Shown here: piece after piece, positions 8,566 through 17,574 of the stretch
How positions within the stretch are numbered: the first letter of the stretch is position 1
Layout: every line of letters begins with the position of its first letter
Source: Clostridium disporicum
Lineage (GTDB): Bacteria; Bacillota; Clostridia; Clostridiales; Clostridiaceae
Direction of reading: 5' to 3'
NCBI RefSeq assembly: GCF_001405015.1
Contig: NZ_CYZX01000004.1
Coordinates: forward strand, 124,001-188,000
DNA length: 64,000 bases
Position numbers and translations under genes: made by a program
The notes under the pieces: generated by a model
Databases searched by the model: none
What the model was told of the DNA's origin: nothing
Seen by the model: the letters and a program-made list of their open reading frames with translations, nothing else

Positions 8566-9219
8566 ATGAAAATATTAAATAAATTTAATAGTATATTAAC
8601 AGCCGTAATGGTTTTAAGGGTATTTTTCGCTATGGGAACTAAGAGTGCATATGCAGCAGATGCTGACATAGCAAGTGGTATTTATGAAGTTGAAAATGAG
8701 GTTTATCATGAATCAGAAACAGGGATGGCAATGTCAAGAAGTTACTTACTACCTACAATGGAAGTAGAAGTGACTAAGGACGGAATAGTTTATACTATAG
8801 GTTTCTCAGGAAGTGACTATATGGAAAACTACAGAATGTTAGTTAATGGTGAAGATACTGCAGTTGAAATGGTAGACGAGGTAACTGAAGAAGGTATAGT
8901 TAAACTTAAAGTTGAAGTAGATAAAGTAGATGCAGATATGGATGCTTTAATTTATGTAGCACCAATGGGAAGAGATGTACAGTTTAAGGTAATTCCTAAG
9001 ATGGAAACTTTAACTTTAATTGAAGCTATAGAAGAAGCAGAAGAGGTTATAGAAGAAGTAGTTGCAGAAGATTTAATAGAAGAAGTTGTTACAGAAGTAG
9101 ATGCAACATCAGGAGCTTCAGAAAATTATAAAACTATGGCTGTAGCTGGTGGAGTAGCAGTTGTAGTTATAGCAGGTATAGTTGCAGTTTTAGTAATTAA
9201 GGCTAAGAAAAAGAAATAG
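8566..9219 (+). CDS. Membrane-anchored single NEAT-like domain protein
   Basis: 217 residues: signal peptide (about 1-31, ending SAYAAD), one NEAT-like domain (about 35-155) close to domain 4 of the preceding protein (HESETGMAMSRSYL; APMGRDVQF), a Glu/Val-rich acidic linker (about 155-180), and a C-terminal membrane helix with KAKKKK tail. It lacks an LPXTG motif, so it probably stays in the membrane and relays heme from the wall protein to the lipoprotein encoded next. RBS AAAGGAGAAA. Confidence 0.78.
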   Translation: MKILNKFNSILTAVMVLRVFFAMGTKSAYAADADIASGIYEVENEVYHESETGMAMSRSYLLPTMEVEVTKDGIVYTIGFSGSDYMENYRMLVNGEDTAVEMVDEVTEEGIVKLKVEVDKVDADMDALIYVAPMGRDVQFKVIPKMETLTLIEAIEEAEEVIEEVVAEDLIEEVVTEVDATSGASENYKTMAVAGGVAVVVIAGIVAVLVIKAKKKK

Positions 9220-9240
9220 TAGTTAGGAAGGTTATTTATT

Positions 9241-10158
9241 ATGAAATATAAAAGAATTATGTCAATAATAGCAGCTGGAATTATGTCTTTAGGTTTAATT
9301 AGCTGTGGTTCTAAAGCTGCTGAAGAAAATGTTGTAGTTGAAGCTAATGGTGGAGAAGTAGCTGTGGAAGCTGATAGCGAAGAAGTAGTTGTAGCAACAT
9401 CTGTTGCAGTTACAGAAATTTTAGATGCTTTAGGGGTAAAGGTTTCTGGAATTCCTCAAACATCATATGAGCTTCCTGAAAGCACAAAAGGTGCAGTAGA
9501 GGTTGGAAGCCCTATGAGCCCAGATTTAGAAATTATTAAATCTTTAAATCCTACAGTTGTAGTTTCAGTTGATACTTTAGGGTCAGATTATATGGAACTT
9601 TTTACTCAAAATAACATACCAAGTGAATTCGTATCTTTAGAAAGTTTAAATGGATTAAAAGAAGCAATAAATACTTTAGGAAAAAGATTCGATAAAGAAA
9701 CAGAAGCTGAAAGTTTATTAGCAAACTTAGAAGCTAAGGAAAAAGAGGTTGCTGAAAAAGCAGCACAATTAGAGAGTCCTGAAATATTAGTTTTATTTGC
9801 AGCACCAGGATCAACTATGATTGCAACATCAAAATCTTATGTTGGTAGCTTAGTTGAAATGGTTGGAGGTAAAAATATAATAGCTGATAACAGTACGTCA
9901 TTTACTACTTATAATAAAGAAGATTTATCAATGCTTAATCCAGATAAGATTTTAGTAATGGTACATGCCCTTCCAGAAGAAACACAAGCTGCATTAGAAA
10001 AAGAAATGGCAACTGATGCTGCATGGCAAAACATTGAAGCTGTAAGAAATGGTGATGTTGTATACTTAGACACTTCATATTTTGGAATGAGTGCAAATCT
10101 TAAAGCTATAGAAGGATTAGATATTTTAAGTGATATAGTCCACGGTAATGGAGAGTAA
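9241..10158 (+). CDS. Heme/iron ABC transporter substrate-binding lipoprotein (IsdE-like)
   Basis: 305 residues. Lipoprotein signal with lipobox LISC (Cys22) and a class III periplasmic-binding-protein fold (PMSPDLEIIKSLNPTVVV; SMLNPDKILVM). It would receive heme or a ferric chelate from the NEAT-like proteins and deliver it to the permease encoded 2 bp downstream. RBS AGGAAGG. Context favours heme over siderophore, but the sequence alone does not settle it. Confidence 0.85.
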   Translation: MKYKRIMSIIAAGIMSLGLISCGSKAAEENVVVEANGGEVAVEADSEEVVVATSVAVTEILDALGVKVSGIPQTSYELPESTKGAVEVGSPMSPDLEIIKSLNPTVVVSVDTLGSDYMELFTQNNIPSEFVSLESLNGLKEAINTLGKRFDKETEAESLLANLEAKEKEVAEKAAQLESPEILVLFAAPGSTMIATSKSYVGSLVEMVGGKNIIADNSTSFTTYNKEDLSMLNPDKILVMVHALPEETQAALEKEMATDAAWQNIEAVRNGDVVYLDTSYFGMSANLKAIEGLDILSDIVHGNGE

Positions 10159-10160
10159 TT

Positions 10161-11153
10161 ATGAAAACTTTAGATAAAAAATTTAGAGGATTATTTATAG
10201 CTGTTGCTCTTATAATATTAGTAGCAGGTATATTAATCTCATTAAAATTAGGAAGTATAAATATTACATTTGGTGAGCTTATAAAAGGATTATTCACAGG
10301 GCAAACAGATGGTAATATAGGAATAATAAAAGATTTAAGAATGCCTAGAGTTATAATAGCTGTTCTTGTTGGAGCTAACTTAGCTATTTCAGGTGTACTA
10401 TTACAGTCAGTAATAAGAAACCCATTAGCAGATCCATATATAACAGGTATATCTACAGGTGCATGCTTAGTAACTGTATTTTTAATGGTATTCATGCCTG
10501 GAGTTACTAATTCAAGACCTATATTTGGTTTTTTAGGAGGATTAGTATCATGTGGTTTAGTTTATTTTATGGCATATAAAAAAGGACTTTCTCCTATAAG
10601 AATAGTTTTAGCAGGAGCAGCTTGCAATGCATTATTAGGTGGTTTCTCATCTATGATTACAGTAAGTGCAGGATTAGGTTCAAGCAATATTCAAAAATGG
10701 ATGATGGGAAGTCTTGCTACTGTAAATTGGAGTAATGTATATGTATTAGCTATATATTCAGTAATAGGAATTGCTGCAGCATTTATGTTAAGTAAAATAT
10801 GTAATGTATTAGCTTTAGGAAGCAAGAATGCTAAGAGTTTAGGATTTAATGCAGATGTATATATGATTGTAGTTACTGCAGTAGCTGTATTTTTAGCAGG
10901 TATATCAACTGCTATAGCTGGGGTAATATCTTTCGTAGGATTAGTAGTTCCACATATATGCAGAATGATAATAGGTTCTGACCATAAATATCTTATTCCT
11001 TGCAGTGGGATTATCGGTGCATTATTAGTATTATTTGCGGATACAGTTGGAAGAATGGCCATGAGACCTAATGAAATACCAGTTGGTGTAGTAACATGTA
11101 TTTTTGGAGCACCATTCTTCTTATATCTTTTAAGAAGGAGTGACTTAAAGTAA
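10161..11153 (+). CDS. FecCD/BtuC-type ABC transporter permease
   Basis: 330 residues with about ten membrane segments. Typical FecCD features include RMPRVIIAVLVGANLAISG near the N-terminus, NPLADPYITGISTGA, and VGLVVPHICRMI for ATPase contact. It forms the inner-membrane channel of the heme/iron importer. It starts 2 bp after the lipoprotein stop with GGAGAG upstream, and its TAA overlaps the ATPase start (TAATG). Confidence 0.92.
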   Translation: MKTLDKKFRGLFIAVALIILVAGILISLKLGSINITFGELIKGLFTGQTDGNIGIIKDLRMPRVIIAVLVGANLAISGVLLQSVIRNPLADPYITGISTGACLVTVFLMVFMPGVTNSRPIFGFLGGLVSCGLVYFMAYKKGLSPIRIVLAGAACNALLGGFSSMITVSAGLGSSNIQKWMMGSLATVNWSNVYVLAIYSVIGIAAAFMLSKICNVLALGSKNAKSLGFNADVYMIVVTAVAVFLAGISTAIAGVISFVGLVVPHICRMIIGSDHKYLIPCSGIIGALLVLFADTVGRMAMRPNEIPVGVVTCIFGAPFFLYLLRRSDLK

Positions 11154-11929
11154 TGATAAAAGTAAAAAATCTAGAGTTCTCTTATGAAAAAGATAAAAAA
11201 CTTATAGAAAATTTAAGTGTTGAAATTGAAAAAGGTAAGATAACTACTATATTAGGACCTAATGGAAGCGGTAAATCTACATTATTAAGTATTTTTACAG
11301 GACTTAATAAACCTACATCTGGAGATGTTATAATAAATGGAAAGTCTATAAAAAAACTTAAATATAAAAATATCGCAAGGGAAATTGCAACAGTACATCA
11401 GCAAAATACAGTACCAGGAGATATTACTGTAAAAGAATTAGTATCTTATGGGAGAATACCTCATAAAAAGTATTTCCGAGGAAATAATGAAAGTGATGAA
11501 GATATAGTAGAATGGGCACTTGAAAAAACTGGGCTTACTAATTTAAAAGATAAGACAGTTATGAGTATGTCAGGTGGAGAGAGACAAAGAGCCTTCATAG
11601 CTATGGCTTTAGCTCAAAAGAGTAAAATATTATTTTTAGATGAACCAACTACATATTTAGATATTTATCATCAGATAGAAATATTAGAACTTGTAGAAGA
11701 GTTAAATAGAGAAGAAGAATTAACAGTAGTTATGGTTCTTCATGATATTAATCAGGCTCTTAAGTATAGTCATAATATTATAATAATGAAAAATGGTAAG
11801 ATAATAAATGAAGGTAATGCTAAGAAGGTTATAACTATGGATATGCTAAATAAGGTATATAATATAGGTGGATTTATAAATGAGACTAATGATGAAACTT
11901 TCTTTGTGCCATTAAAGCTAGAAGCCTAA
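11153..11929 (+). CDS. ABC transporter ATP-binding protein, iron/heme uptake (FepC/BtuD type)
   Basis: 258 residues. Walker A GPNGSGKST (about 35-43), Q-loop near HQQ, signature MSGGERQ, Walker B ILFLDEP and switch His in VLHDINQ. It powers the permease encoded immediately upstream, with a one-base TAATG overlap. Last gene of the five-gene heme uptake operon; a terminator follows at 11955. Confidence 0.93.
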   Translation: MIKVKNLEFSYEKDKKLIENLSVEIEKGKITTILGPNGSGKSTLLSIFTGLNKPTSGDVIINGKSIKKLKYKNIAREIATVHQQNTVPGDITVKELVSYGRIPHKKYFRGNNESDEDIVEWALEKTGLTNLKDKTVMSMSGGERQRAFIAMALAQKSKILFLDEPTTYLDIYHQIEILELVEELNREEELTVVMVLHDINQALKYSHNIIIMKNGKIINEGNAKKVITMDMLNKVYNIGGFINETNDETFFVPLKLEA

Positions 11930-11954
11930 TAATTAAATATAAATATAATAAAAA

Positions 11955-11983
11955 ACGGTTAATTCTAAATTAGCCGTTTTTTT
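11955..11983 (+). terminator. Terminator of the heme uptake operon
   Basis: ACGGTTAATT / AATTAGCCGT stem (one G-U) with a long T-run. Confidence 0.9.
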
Positions 11984-12076
11984 AATCTTAAGAATTTCTT
12001 TAGAAATGTATTAGCTTCTTCTTAACTTTTAAAAGATATCATTGAAGTATAGTAAAGAAAGGGGGATGGAGAAAAT

Positions 12077-12586
12077 ATGGATGGGAACAGTATTATGAAT
12101 AATATAACTCAATATGGAACTATAGTTATATTTTTGATAATATTCTTAGAAAATTTAAATATGCCAGGGTTTCCAGCAGGTGTAATAATGCCGATAGTAG
12201 GTCTTTGGGCATCTAAGCATAATGAAAATATTATTTTTATAGTGATACTATCAGTAATAGCATCATTATTAGCAAGCTGGATATTATATTTTATAGGTTT
12301 TTATGGAGGAAATTATATACTAGATAAGTATACAAAGAGGTTTCCAAAGCAAAGTGAATATATAGATGAAAAACTAGAATACTTAAGAAGAAAAGGGAAT
12401 GTTGGAGTGATGATAAGCAGAATGATTCCAATGGCAAGAACTATAATACCTGTACCAGCAGGGGTACTGAAACTTAATTTTCTTAAATATACTGCATATT
12501 CTGCTATAGGAATTTTAATATGGGATTCAACTCTTATATGTTCTGGATATATATTAGGGGATGGGGTTATAAAGATATTATCTTAA
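12077..12586 (+). CDS. DedA/VTT family membrane protein
   Basis: 169 residues with about five hydrophobic segments. Family features include the ENLNMPGFPAGVI re-entrant loop, YFIGFYGGNYILDKY, and SRMIPMARTIIPVPAG with the Arg/Pro residues conserved in DedA proteins. The family acts in lipid-carrier or phospholipid flipping and envelope homeostasis; the substrate here is unknown. Translation starts behind GGGGGATGGAG. It appears monocistronic. The following 216 bp hold only a small ATGGAAA/TTTCCAT hairpin (12658-12678) and the leader of the response regulator. Confidence 0.88.
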   Translation: MDGNSIMNNITQYGTIVIFLIIFLENLNMPGFPAGVIMPIVGLWASKHNENIIFIVILSVIASLLASWILYFIGFYGGNYILDKYTKRFPKQSEYIDEKLEYLRRKGNVGVMISRMIPMARTIIPVPAGVLKLNFLKYTAYSAIGILIWDSTLICSGYILGDGVIKILS

Positions 12587-12802
12587 ATAGAAATATCATT
12601 AAATAATCAGTCTATATAAAAGGTAGTTTAGAACAAGAGAAAATAAGAAAATGAATTATGGAAAATAATACTTTCCATGTTAGTATATAATAAAAGAATT
12701 TAGTGAGTAAGAATAGGAAAAATAGTTACTTATATTCATAAACGTAGTTTGTTTTTGCTAAGGTTAAGATTTCATGACTCACTTATAGAAAGAGGTATTA
12801 AG

Positions 12803-13507
12803 ATGGATTTATATAGTGTTTTAGTAGTTGAAGATGAAAATGATATAGCAGTAGCGATAGAGGCTTATTTAACAAATCAAGGATATAAAGTTTTTATAGC
12901 TAATAACGGAATAGAGGGATTAGAAGTTCTAGAGAAAGAAACTATACATCTCGCTATAGTAGATGTAATGATGCCCAGAATGGATGGGATAACTTTTGTT
13001 ATGAAGCTTAGAGAGAAACATGATTTTCCTGTAATAATGTTATCAGCGAAATCAGAAGAGGTAGATAAGATAATGGGATTAAATATAGGTGCTGATGATT
13101 ATGTAACAAAGCCATTTAGACCATTAGAACTTTTAGCTAGAGTTAATTCACAACTTAGAAGATATTCTAAATTTCTAAATATGGTAAGCAATAAAGAGAT
13201 AAATGAAAATATATATTCAGTTGGAGGTCTTGAATTAAATATTGAGACTAAAGAGGTAACAGTAGATGAAAAAGCTGTGAAACTCACTCCAATTGAATTT
13301 AAAATATTAGCTTTGCTTATGAAAAATCCAGGAAGAGTGTTTTCAGCAGAGGAAATATATGAAAGAGTTTGGAATGAGCAGGCTATAAATACTGATACAA
13401 TAATGGTTCATGTAAGAAAAATAAGAGAAAAGATTGAAGTTAATCCGAAAAATCCAAAATATTTGAAGGTGGTGTGGGGAGTTGGATACAAAATTGAAAA
13501 ACAATAA
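12803..13507 (+). CDS. OmpR/PhoB family response regulator
   Basis: 234 residues: receiver domain 1-120 with phosphoacceptor Asp54 (AIVDVMMPRMDG) and conserved Lys in VTKPF, then a winged-helix DNA-binding domain (about 135-232) ending VVWGVGYKIEK. ATG 12803 is chosen because AAAGAGG lies upstream; the longer frame from 12749 has no such site. The kinase gene overlaps its 3' end by 26 bp. The domain pattern resembles VanR-type envelope-stress regulators, but the signal is unknown. Confidence 0.92.
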   Translation: MDLYSVLVVEDENDIAVAIEAYLTNQGYKVFIANNGIEGLEVLEKETIHLAIVDVMMPRMDGITFVMKLREKHDFPVIMLSAKSEEVDKIMGLNIGADDYVTKPFRPLELLARVNSQLRRYSKFLNMVSNKEINENIYSVGGLELNIETKEVTVDEKAVKLTPIEFKILALLMKNPGRVFSAEEIYERVWNEQAINTDTIMVHVRKIREKIEVNPKNPKYLKVVWGVGYKIEKQ

Positions 13508-15656
13508 TACTAGCAAAGGGATAATTGCTACTATAGTAGCTATATTAATTATATCAATGGCAGCAATAGCGATGTGCAAATCATACCCTATAATAGATAG
13601 GAATGCACAAAATATAAGAGATAATTATTTTGATGATTATAGATTTGCAGACATTATAGCAGAAACAAGCTATGTAAATTATTTTAATTCATTATCAGAA
13701 AAAGCAGGTGGGAATCTTAATCCAGCAGAGAGTTTGTTGGATTTTGGTAACAATATATACAGTAATGATGAAGAGTATTATGAAGATTCGTATGCTAATG
13801 GATTTAATTCAAGGTTTAGCAGTTGGAGTAGGAATATAAATGAAAGCTATAGAAATTTACTATATTATTCATACGATAAAGAAAATGATATAAAGAAAAC
13901 TAATATAGGTGAAGGCATAACTATCAAAGAGAAGAATATGGATATATCTTCATTAGATAAGGAGCAATTTCAGTTTTTTGTACTTTTGAATTTTGATGAA
14001 AATGGAGTCCTGACTGTATCAGATATTAAAGGTGCAGATAAGCAAAATTTTGAATATATCTTAAAAGAAAATTTAAGTGACTTAGATGGATATTATGATA
14101 TTACAATGAAGCCTATTAAAAATATGTCTTTTGTGTATGCAGTGCCTAAGTCATTAACTTATGATGATTCGATATCTTGGGGAATAAAAGATTCAAATAT
14201 GATAGGATATGAAATGGCTGGTACTACAGCAGTAATGATAATTTCGGCAGTTATATTGCTAGCTGCATTAATATTCCCAATTAAAAAGGCTAAAAAAATG
14301 GCCCTATTCAATGGATTATCAAAAATACCGTTTGAAATATGGATAGTAATATGTACATTTGCAGCAATGCTTATGGCTGTATCTCCTAGATATATTGTAA
14401 AACCAACTTTAGAAGGAAATTTAGAGTATTTATTTGGATTCTTTGTAAATGGAATTACATTATCTAATAATACAATATGGTTCCTTAACTTTGTAAATTG
14501 GTTTATATGTTTTGGCGTTGTATTTTTTGCTATATTAGTTATAAAGTATATTTTTAATATTGGAATAAAGGAATACTTTAAGAGAAGAACTATAGTTGGT
14601 AGAGTTATTACATTAATCGTTAGATATATCAGAAAAACTTTAGATGCTGTAACTAGTATAGATTTAAGTGATAATAATAGTAAACTTATAATTAAAGTTG
14701 TTTTAATAAATGCTGCAATATTAATAGGTATAACATCAATATGGTTATTTGGAATACCTGTAGTGATACTTTACTCGGTAATATTGTTCTTTGTAATAAG
14801 AAAATATGTTGATAAAATAAGTGAGAAGTATAAGATACTAAAGAAAGCTACAAATAAAATTGCTGAAGGAAAACTGGATGTAACTATTGAAGAGGATTTA
14901 GGATTATTTGAGCCTTTTAAAGAAGATTTAGAAAAGATTCAATCAGGATTTAAAAAGGCTGTAGATGAAGAGGTTAAGAGTCAGAAGATGAAGACTGACC
15001 TTATATCTAATGTATCTCATGATTTAAAAACTCCTTTAACAGCTATAATAACTTATACCGATCTTTTAAAGGATGAAAATCTAGAAGAAGAAAAACGTAG
15101 ACAATATTTAGATACCTTAGATAAAAAAGCTCAAAGACTTCAAGCTCTTATAGAAGATTTATTTGAAATGAGTAAGGCAAGCAGTGGAAATATAACTTTA
15201 AATATAGAAAATGTTGATGTAGTATCACTGATGAAGCAGACTATACTTGAATTAGATGATAAGCTTCTTGAAGCAGGATTAACAGTCAGAAATAACTTTC
15301 CAGAAGGAAAAGTAATCTTACCTCTTGATAGTCAGCGTACATTTAGAGTATTTGAAAATTTAGTAATAAATATGACTAAGTATGCTATGAGAGGAACAAG
15401 AGTATATATTGATATATTTGAAAATGATACTTATGTAGAAATTGTTCTTAAAAATATGGCAGCGGAGGAAATTAACTTTAATGTAGAAACTATAGCAGAA
15501 AGATTTGTTCGTGGAGATGAATCTAGAAATACTGAAGGATCAGGATTAGGTCTTGCTATAGCAAAGAGCTTTGTAGAGCTTCAAGGTGGAAGCTTTAACA
15601 TAAGTGTAGACGGCGACTTATTTAAGGTTAGTATAAAATTTAATAAGATATCTTAA
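13482..15656 (+). CDS. Membrane sensor histidine kinase
   Basis: 724 residues, starting at TTG 13482 inside the regulator gene with GAAGGTGGTG upstream. One N-terminal membrane helix, an extracytoplasmic region of about 200 residues, a multi-helix membrane block (about 245-460), a HAMP-like linker, then the dimerisation/phosphoacceptor domain with His513 in SHDLKTPLTA and the HATPase domain (FENLVINMTKYA, then GSGLGLAIAKS). The large multi-pass sensor region is longer than in classical VanS/PhoR kinases. Cognate partner is the overlapping response regulator. Confidence 0.92.
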   Translation: MDTKLKNNNTSKGIIATIVAILIISMAAIAMCKSYPIIDRNAQNIRDNYFDDYRFADIIAETSYVNYFNSLSEKAGGNLNPAESLLDFGNNIYSNDEEYYEDSYANGFNSRFSSWSRNINESYRNLLYYSYDKENDIKKTNIGEGITIKEKNMDISSLDKEQFQFFVLLNFDENGVLTVSDIKGADKQNFEYILKENLSDLDGYYDITMKPIKNMSFVYAVPKSLTYDDSISWGIKDSNMIGYEMAGTTAVMIISAVILLAALIFPIKKAKKMALFNGLSKIPFEIWIVICTFAAMLMAVSPRYIVKPTLEGNLEYLFGFFVNGITLSNNTIWFLNFVNWFICFGVVFFAILVIKYIFNIGIKEYFKRRTIVGRVITLIVRYIRKTLDAVTSIDLSDNNSKLIIKVVLINAAILIGITSIWLFGIPVVILYSVILFFVIRKYVDKISEKYKILKKATNKIAEGKLDVTIEEDLGLFEPFKEDLEKIQSGFKKAVDEEVKSQKMKTDLISNVSHDLKTPLTAIITYTDLLKDENLEEEKRRQYLDTLDKKAQRLQALIEDLFEMSKASSGNITLNIENVDVVSLMKQTILELDDKLLEAGLTVRNNFPEGKVILPLDSQRTFRVFENLVINMTKYAMRGTRVYIDIFENDTYVEIVLKNMAAEEINFNVETIAERFVRGDESRNTEGSGLGLAIAKSFVELQGGSFNISVDGDLFKVSIKFNKIS

Positions 15657-15661
15657 TAATA

Positions 15662-15705
15662 AAAATGCGTGTATCATAAAATTATAGATACGCGCATTTT
15701 TTATT
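15662..15705 (+). terminator. Terminator after the two-component system
   Basis: 14-bp stem (15662-15675 with 15687-15700, G-U pairs) followed by TTATT. Confidence 0.88.
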
Positions 15706-15810
15706 AATACAATATAGAAATACATTCAAGTTTTTTATGAATATTACTTAAAATGAAATGATATCGTTATTATAGGTAAATATGACTTTAAATCGAATTA
15801 ATTAGCAAAT

Positions 15811-15847
15811 TTGCAAGTTTGAAAAATCATACTTGCAATTATATAAT
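15811..15847 (+). promoter_or_regulatory. Promoter with overlapping inverted-repeat operator
   Basis: TTGAAA (15819-15824), 17-bp spacer, TATAAT (15842-15847). A perfect inverted repeat TTGCAAGT (15811-15818) / ACTTGCAA (15831-15838) straddles the -35 and spacer, a position where a bound repressor would block RNA polymerase. It serves the PII-like/antiporter pair. Confidence 0.65.
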
Positions 15848-15880
15848 TTAAAATAGTGTATATTTTTAGGAGGGATAGAA

Positions 15881-16213
15881 TTGGAATTGCTTGTAACTAT
15901 TTTAGAAGAAAATGAAAATATTGAGGATATAATGTTAGAGTTCAATAAACTTGGAATTAAAGGCTCTACGATAATTGATTCTCAAGGAATGGCAAATATT
16001 TTAAGTGAATGTGAAGAGTTTAGTCTATTTAGTTCATTAAAGTTGTTAATGAATGATGGACGAGCTCAAAAGAAAACAATTTTAACTGTTTTGAAGAGTA
16101 ATATGGTAGATAGTGCAATATCAGCAATTAAGAAATTTGTAGATATTGATTCGCCAGGAAGTGGAATAATATTTACAGTTCCTGTAGGAAGAGTTGAGGG
16201 TATACCTTTATAA
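15881..16213 (+). CDS. PII-like signal protein
   Basis: 110 residues, TTG start behind TTAGGAGGGAT. The fold pattern is PII-like: beta strand ELLVTILEE, helix, then GSGIIFTVPVGRVEGI resembling the C-terminal strand of GlnB/GlnK. The usual T-loop Tyr uridylylation segment is absent and the centre is shorter, as in non-canonical PII-like proteins. It is followed 50 bp later by a cation/proton antiporter, which suggests it gates that transporter in response to a nucleotide or ion (inference). Confidence 0.7.
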   Translation: MELLVTILEENENIEDIMLEFNKLGIKGSTIIDSQGMANILSECEEFSLFSSLKLLMNDGRAQKKTILTVLKSNMVDSAISAIKKFVDIDSPGSGIIFTVPVGRVEGIPL

Positions 16214-16263
16214 TTGCAGTAATTGAGTGAGAGGATTATGTAATAATAAAGGAGGAAAACAGA

Positions 16264-17463
16264 ATGAGTTGGTTTTATTACCTAGCAATAATATTAATTT
16301 TTGGATTACTAATGGGAAAGGTAGTTTCTTATTTAAAATTACCTAGAGTTACAGGATACTTAATAGCTGGGGTATTAATAGGACCTTTTGTTTTAAAGCT
16401 AGTACCACATGAGGCTATAGAAAGTTTAACTATAATTTCTGAAGCTGCATTAGGGTTTATAGCTTATAACATTGGTAGTTCATTAAATTATAATAAATTG
16501 AAAAATATAGGTAAAGGCGTAATAATAATTGCTTTATTTGAAGCGTTAATGGCAACTTTTGTAGTAACGCTTGCAATGAAGTTTATATTTGGACAAACAT
16601 GGGAATTTAGTTTAGCAATTGGAGCAATAGCATCAGCTACTGCACCGGCAGCAACTATTATGGTTTTAAAGCAATACAAGGCAAAGGGGCCATTAGTAGA
16701 TACATTAATTCCTGTAGTTGCTATAGATGACGCTATTGCAGTTATAGCATTTGGTATTTCAATAGCTATTGCACAAATTATTTCTAAAGGATCAGATGGT
16801 GTTTCAATAATGGCATTTTTAAATCCATTTATAGAAATATTCTTCTCTATAGTATTAGGATGTGCAGTTGGATTTGCATTAACTTATTTTAATAAACTTT
16901 CTAAGCAAAAAGAAAATGCTATGAATCTTGTAATTGCAGCTATATTTTTAGTTATAGGATTAGCAGATTTATTAGATCTTTCAAATTTATTAGCATGTAT
17001 GGCACTAGGTGCTACTGTAAGTAATTTAGTGTTAAGTAAATCAAAGTTATTATCATCAATTGATAATATTACGTCGCCAATATTTATAATGTTCTTTACC
17101 ATATCAGGATTAGAGCTTGACTTATCAGTATTACTTACTGTTGGGTTAATTGGTATAGGATATGTTGTATTTAGAGTAATAGGTAAAGTTTTAGGTGCTT
17201 ATATAGGAGCACAACTTGCTAATAGTCAACCTGTAGTTAAGAAGTATTTAGGATTAACGCTTGTACCTCAAGCAGGGGTTGCAATAGGACTTACAATGAT
17301 AGTCCAAGAAGCATTGCCAAGTTGTGGAGCATCAATAAGAGCTATAATACTAGCAGGTACGGTTATATATGAGCTTATAGGACCATTGTGCACAAAGATA
17401 GCAATCTTCAAAGCAGGAGAAGCTACTGTTGATGCACATCACAAAATAGAGATAAGTCATTAA
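16264..17463 (+). CDS. Cation/proton antiporter (CPA2, Kef-type)
   Basis: 399 residues with about 12-13 membrane segments; Na+/H+ exchanger fold including LPRVTGYLIAGVLIGP near the N-terminus and the VAIDDAIAV membrane acidic pair. No C-terminal RCK/TrkA-N domain is present, so regulation may depend on the PII-like protein encoded upstream. Probable role is Na+ or K+ efflux and pH homeostasis. RBS AAAGGAGG; strong terminator after the gene. Confidence 0.9.
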   Translation: MSWFYYLAIILIFGLLMGKVVSYLKLPRVTGYLIAGVLIGPFVLKLVPHEAIESLTIISEAALGFIAYNIGSSLNYNKLKNIGKGVIIIALFEALMATFVVTLAMKFIFGQTWEFSLAIGAIASATAPAATIMVLKQYKAKGPLVDTLIPVVAIDDAIAVIAFGISIAIAQIISKGSDGVSIMAFLNPFIEIFFSIVLGCAVGFALTYFNKLSKQKENAMNLVIAAIFLVIGLADLLDLSNLLACMALGATVSNLVLSKSKLLSSIDNITSPIFIMFFTISGLELDLSVLLTVGLIGIGYVVFRVIGKVLGAYIGAQLANSQPVVKKYLGLTLVPQAGVAIGLTMIVQEALPSCGASIRAIILAGTVIYELIGPLCTKIAIFKAGEATVDAHHKIEISH

Positions 17464-17486
17464 AAGGTGCGAAAGCACCTTTTTTA
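17464..17486 (+). terminator. Terminator of the antiporter unit
   Basis: AAGGTGC-GAAA-GCACCTT with a GNRA-type loop and a T-run. Confidence 0.93.
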
Positions 17487-17574
17487 GTTAAGAATACTCT
17501 TTCTTTTTAGAGAAATAACGATATAATATATCGTATAGATTATAAGAAATTTAGAAGTGATAAGGTGTGTTAAT

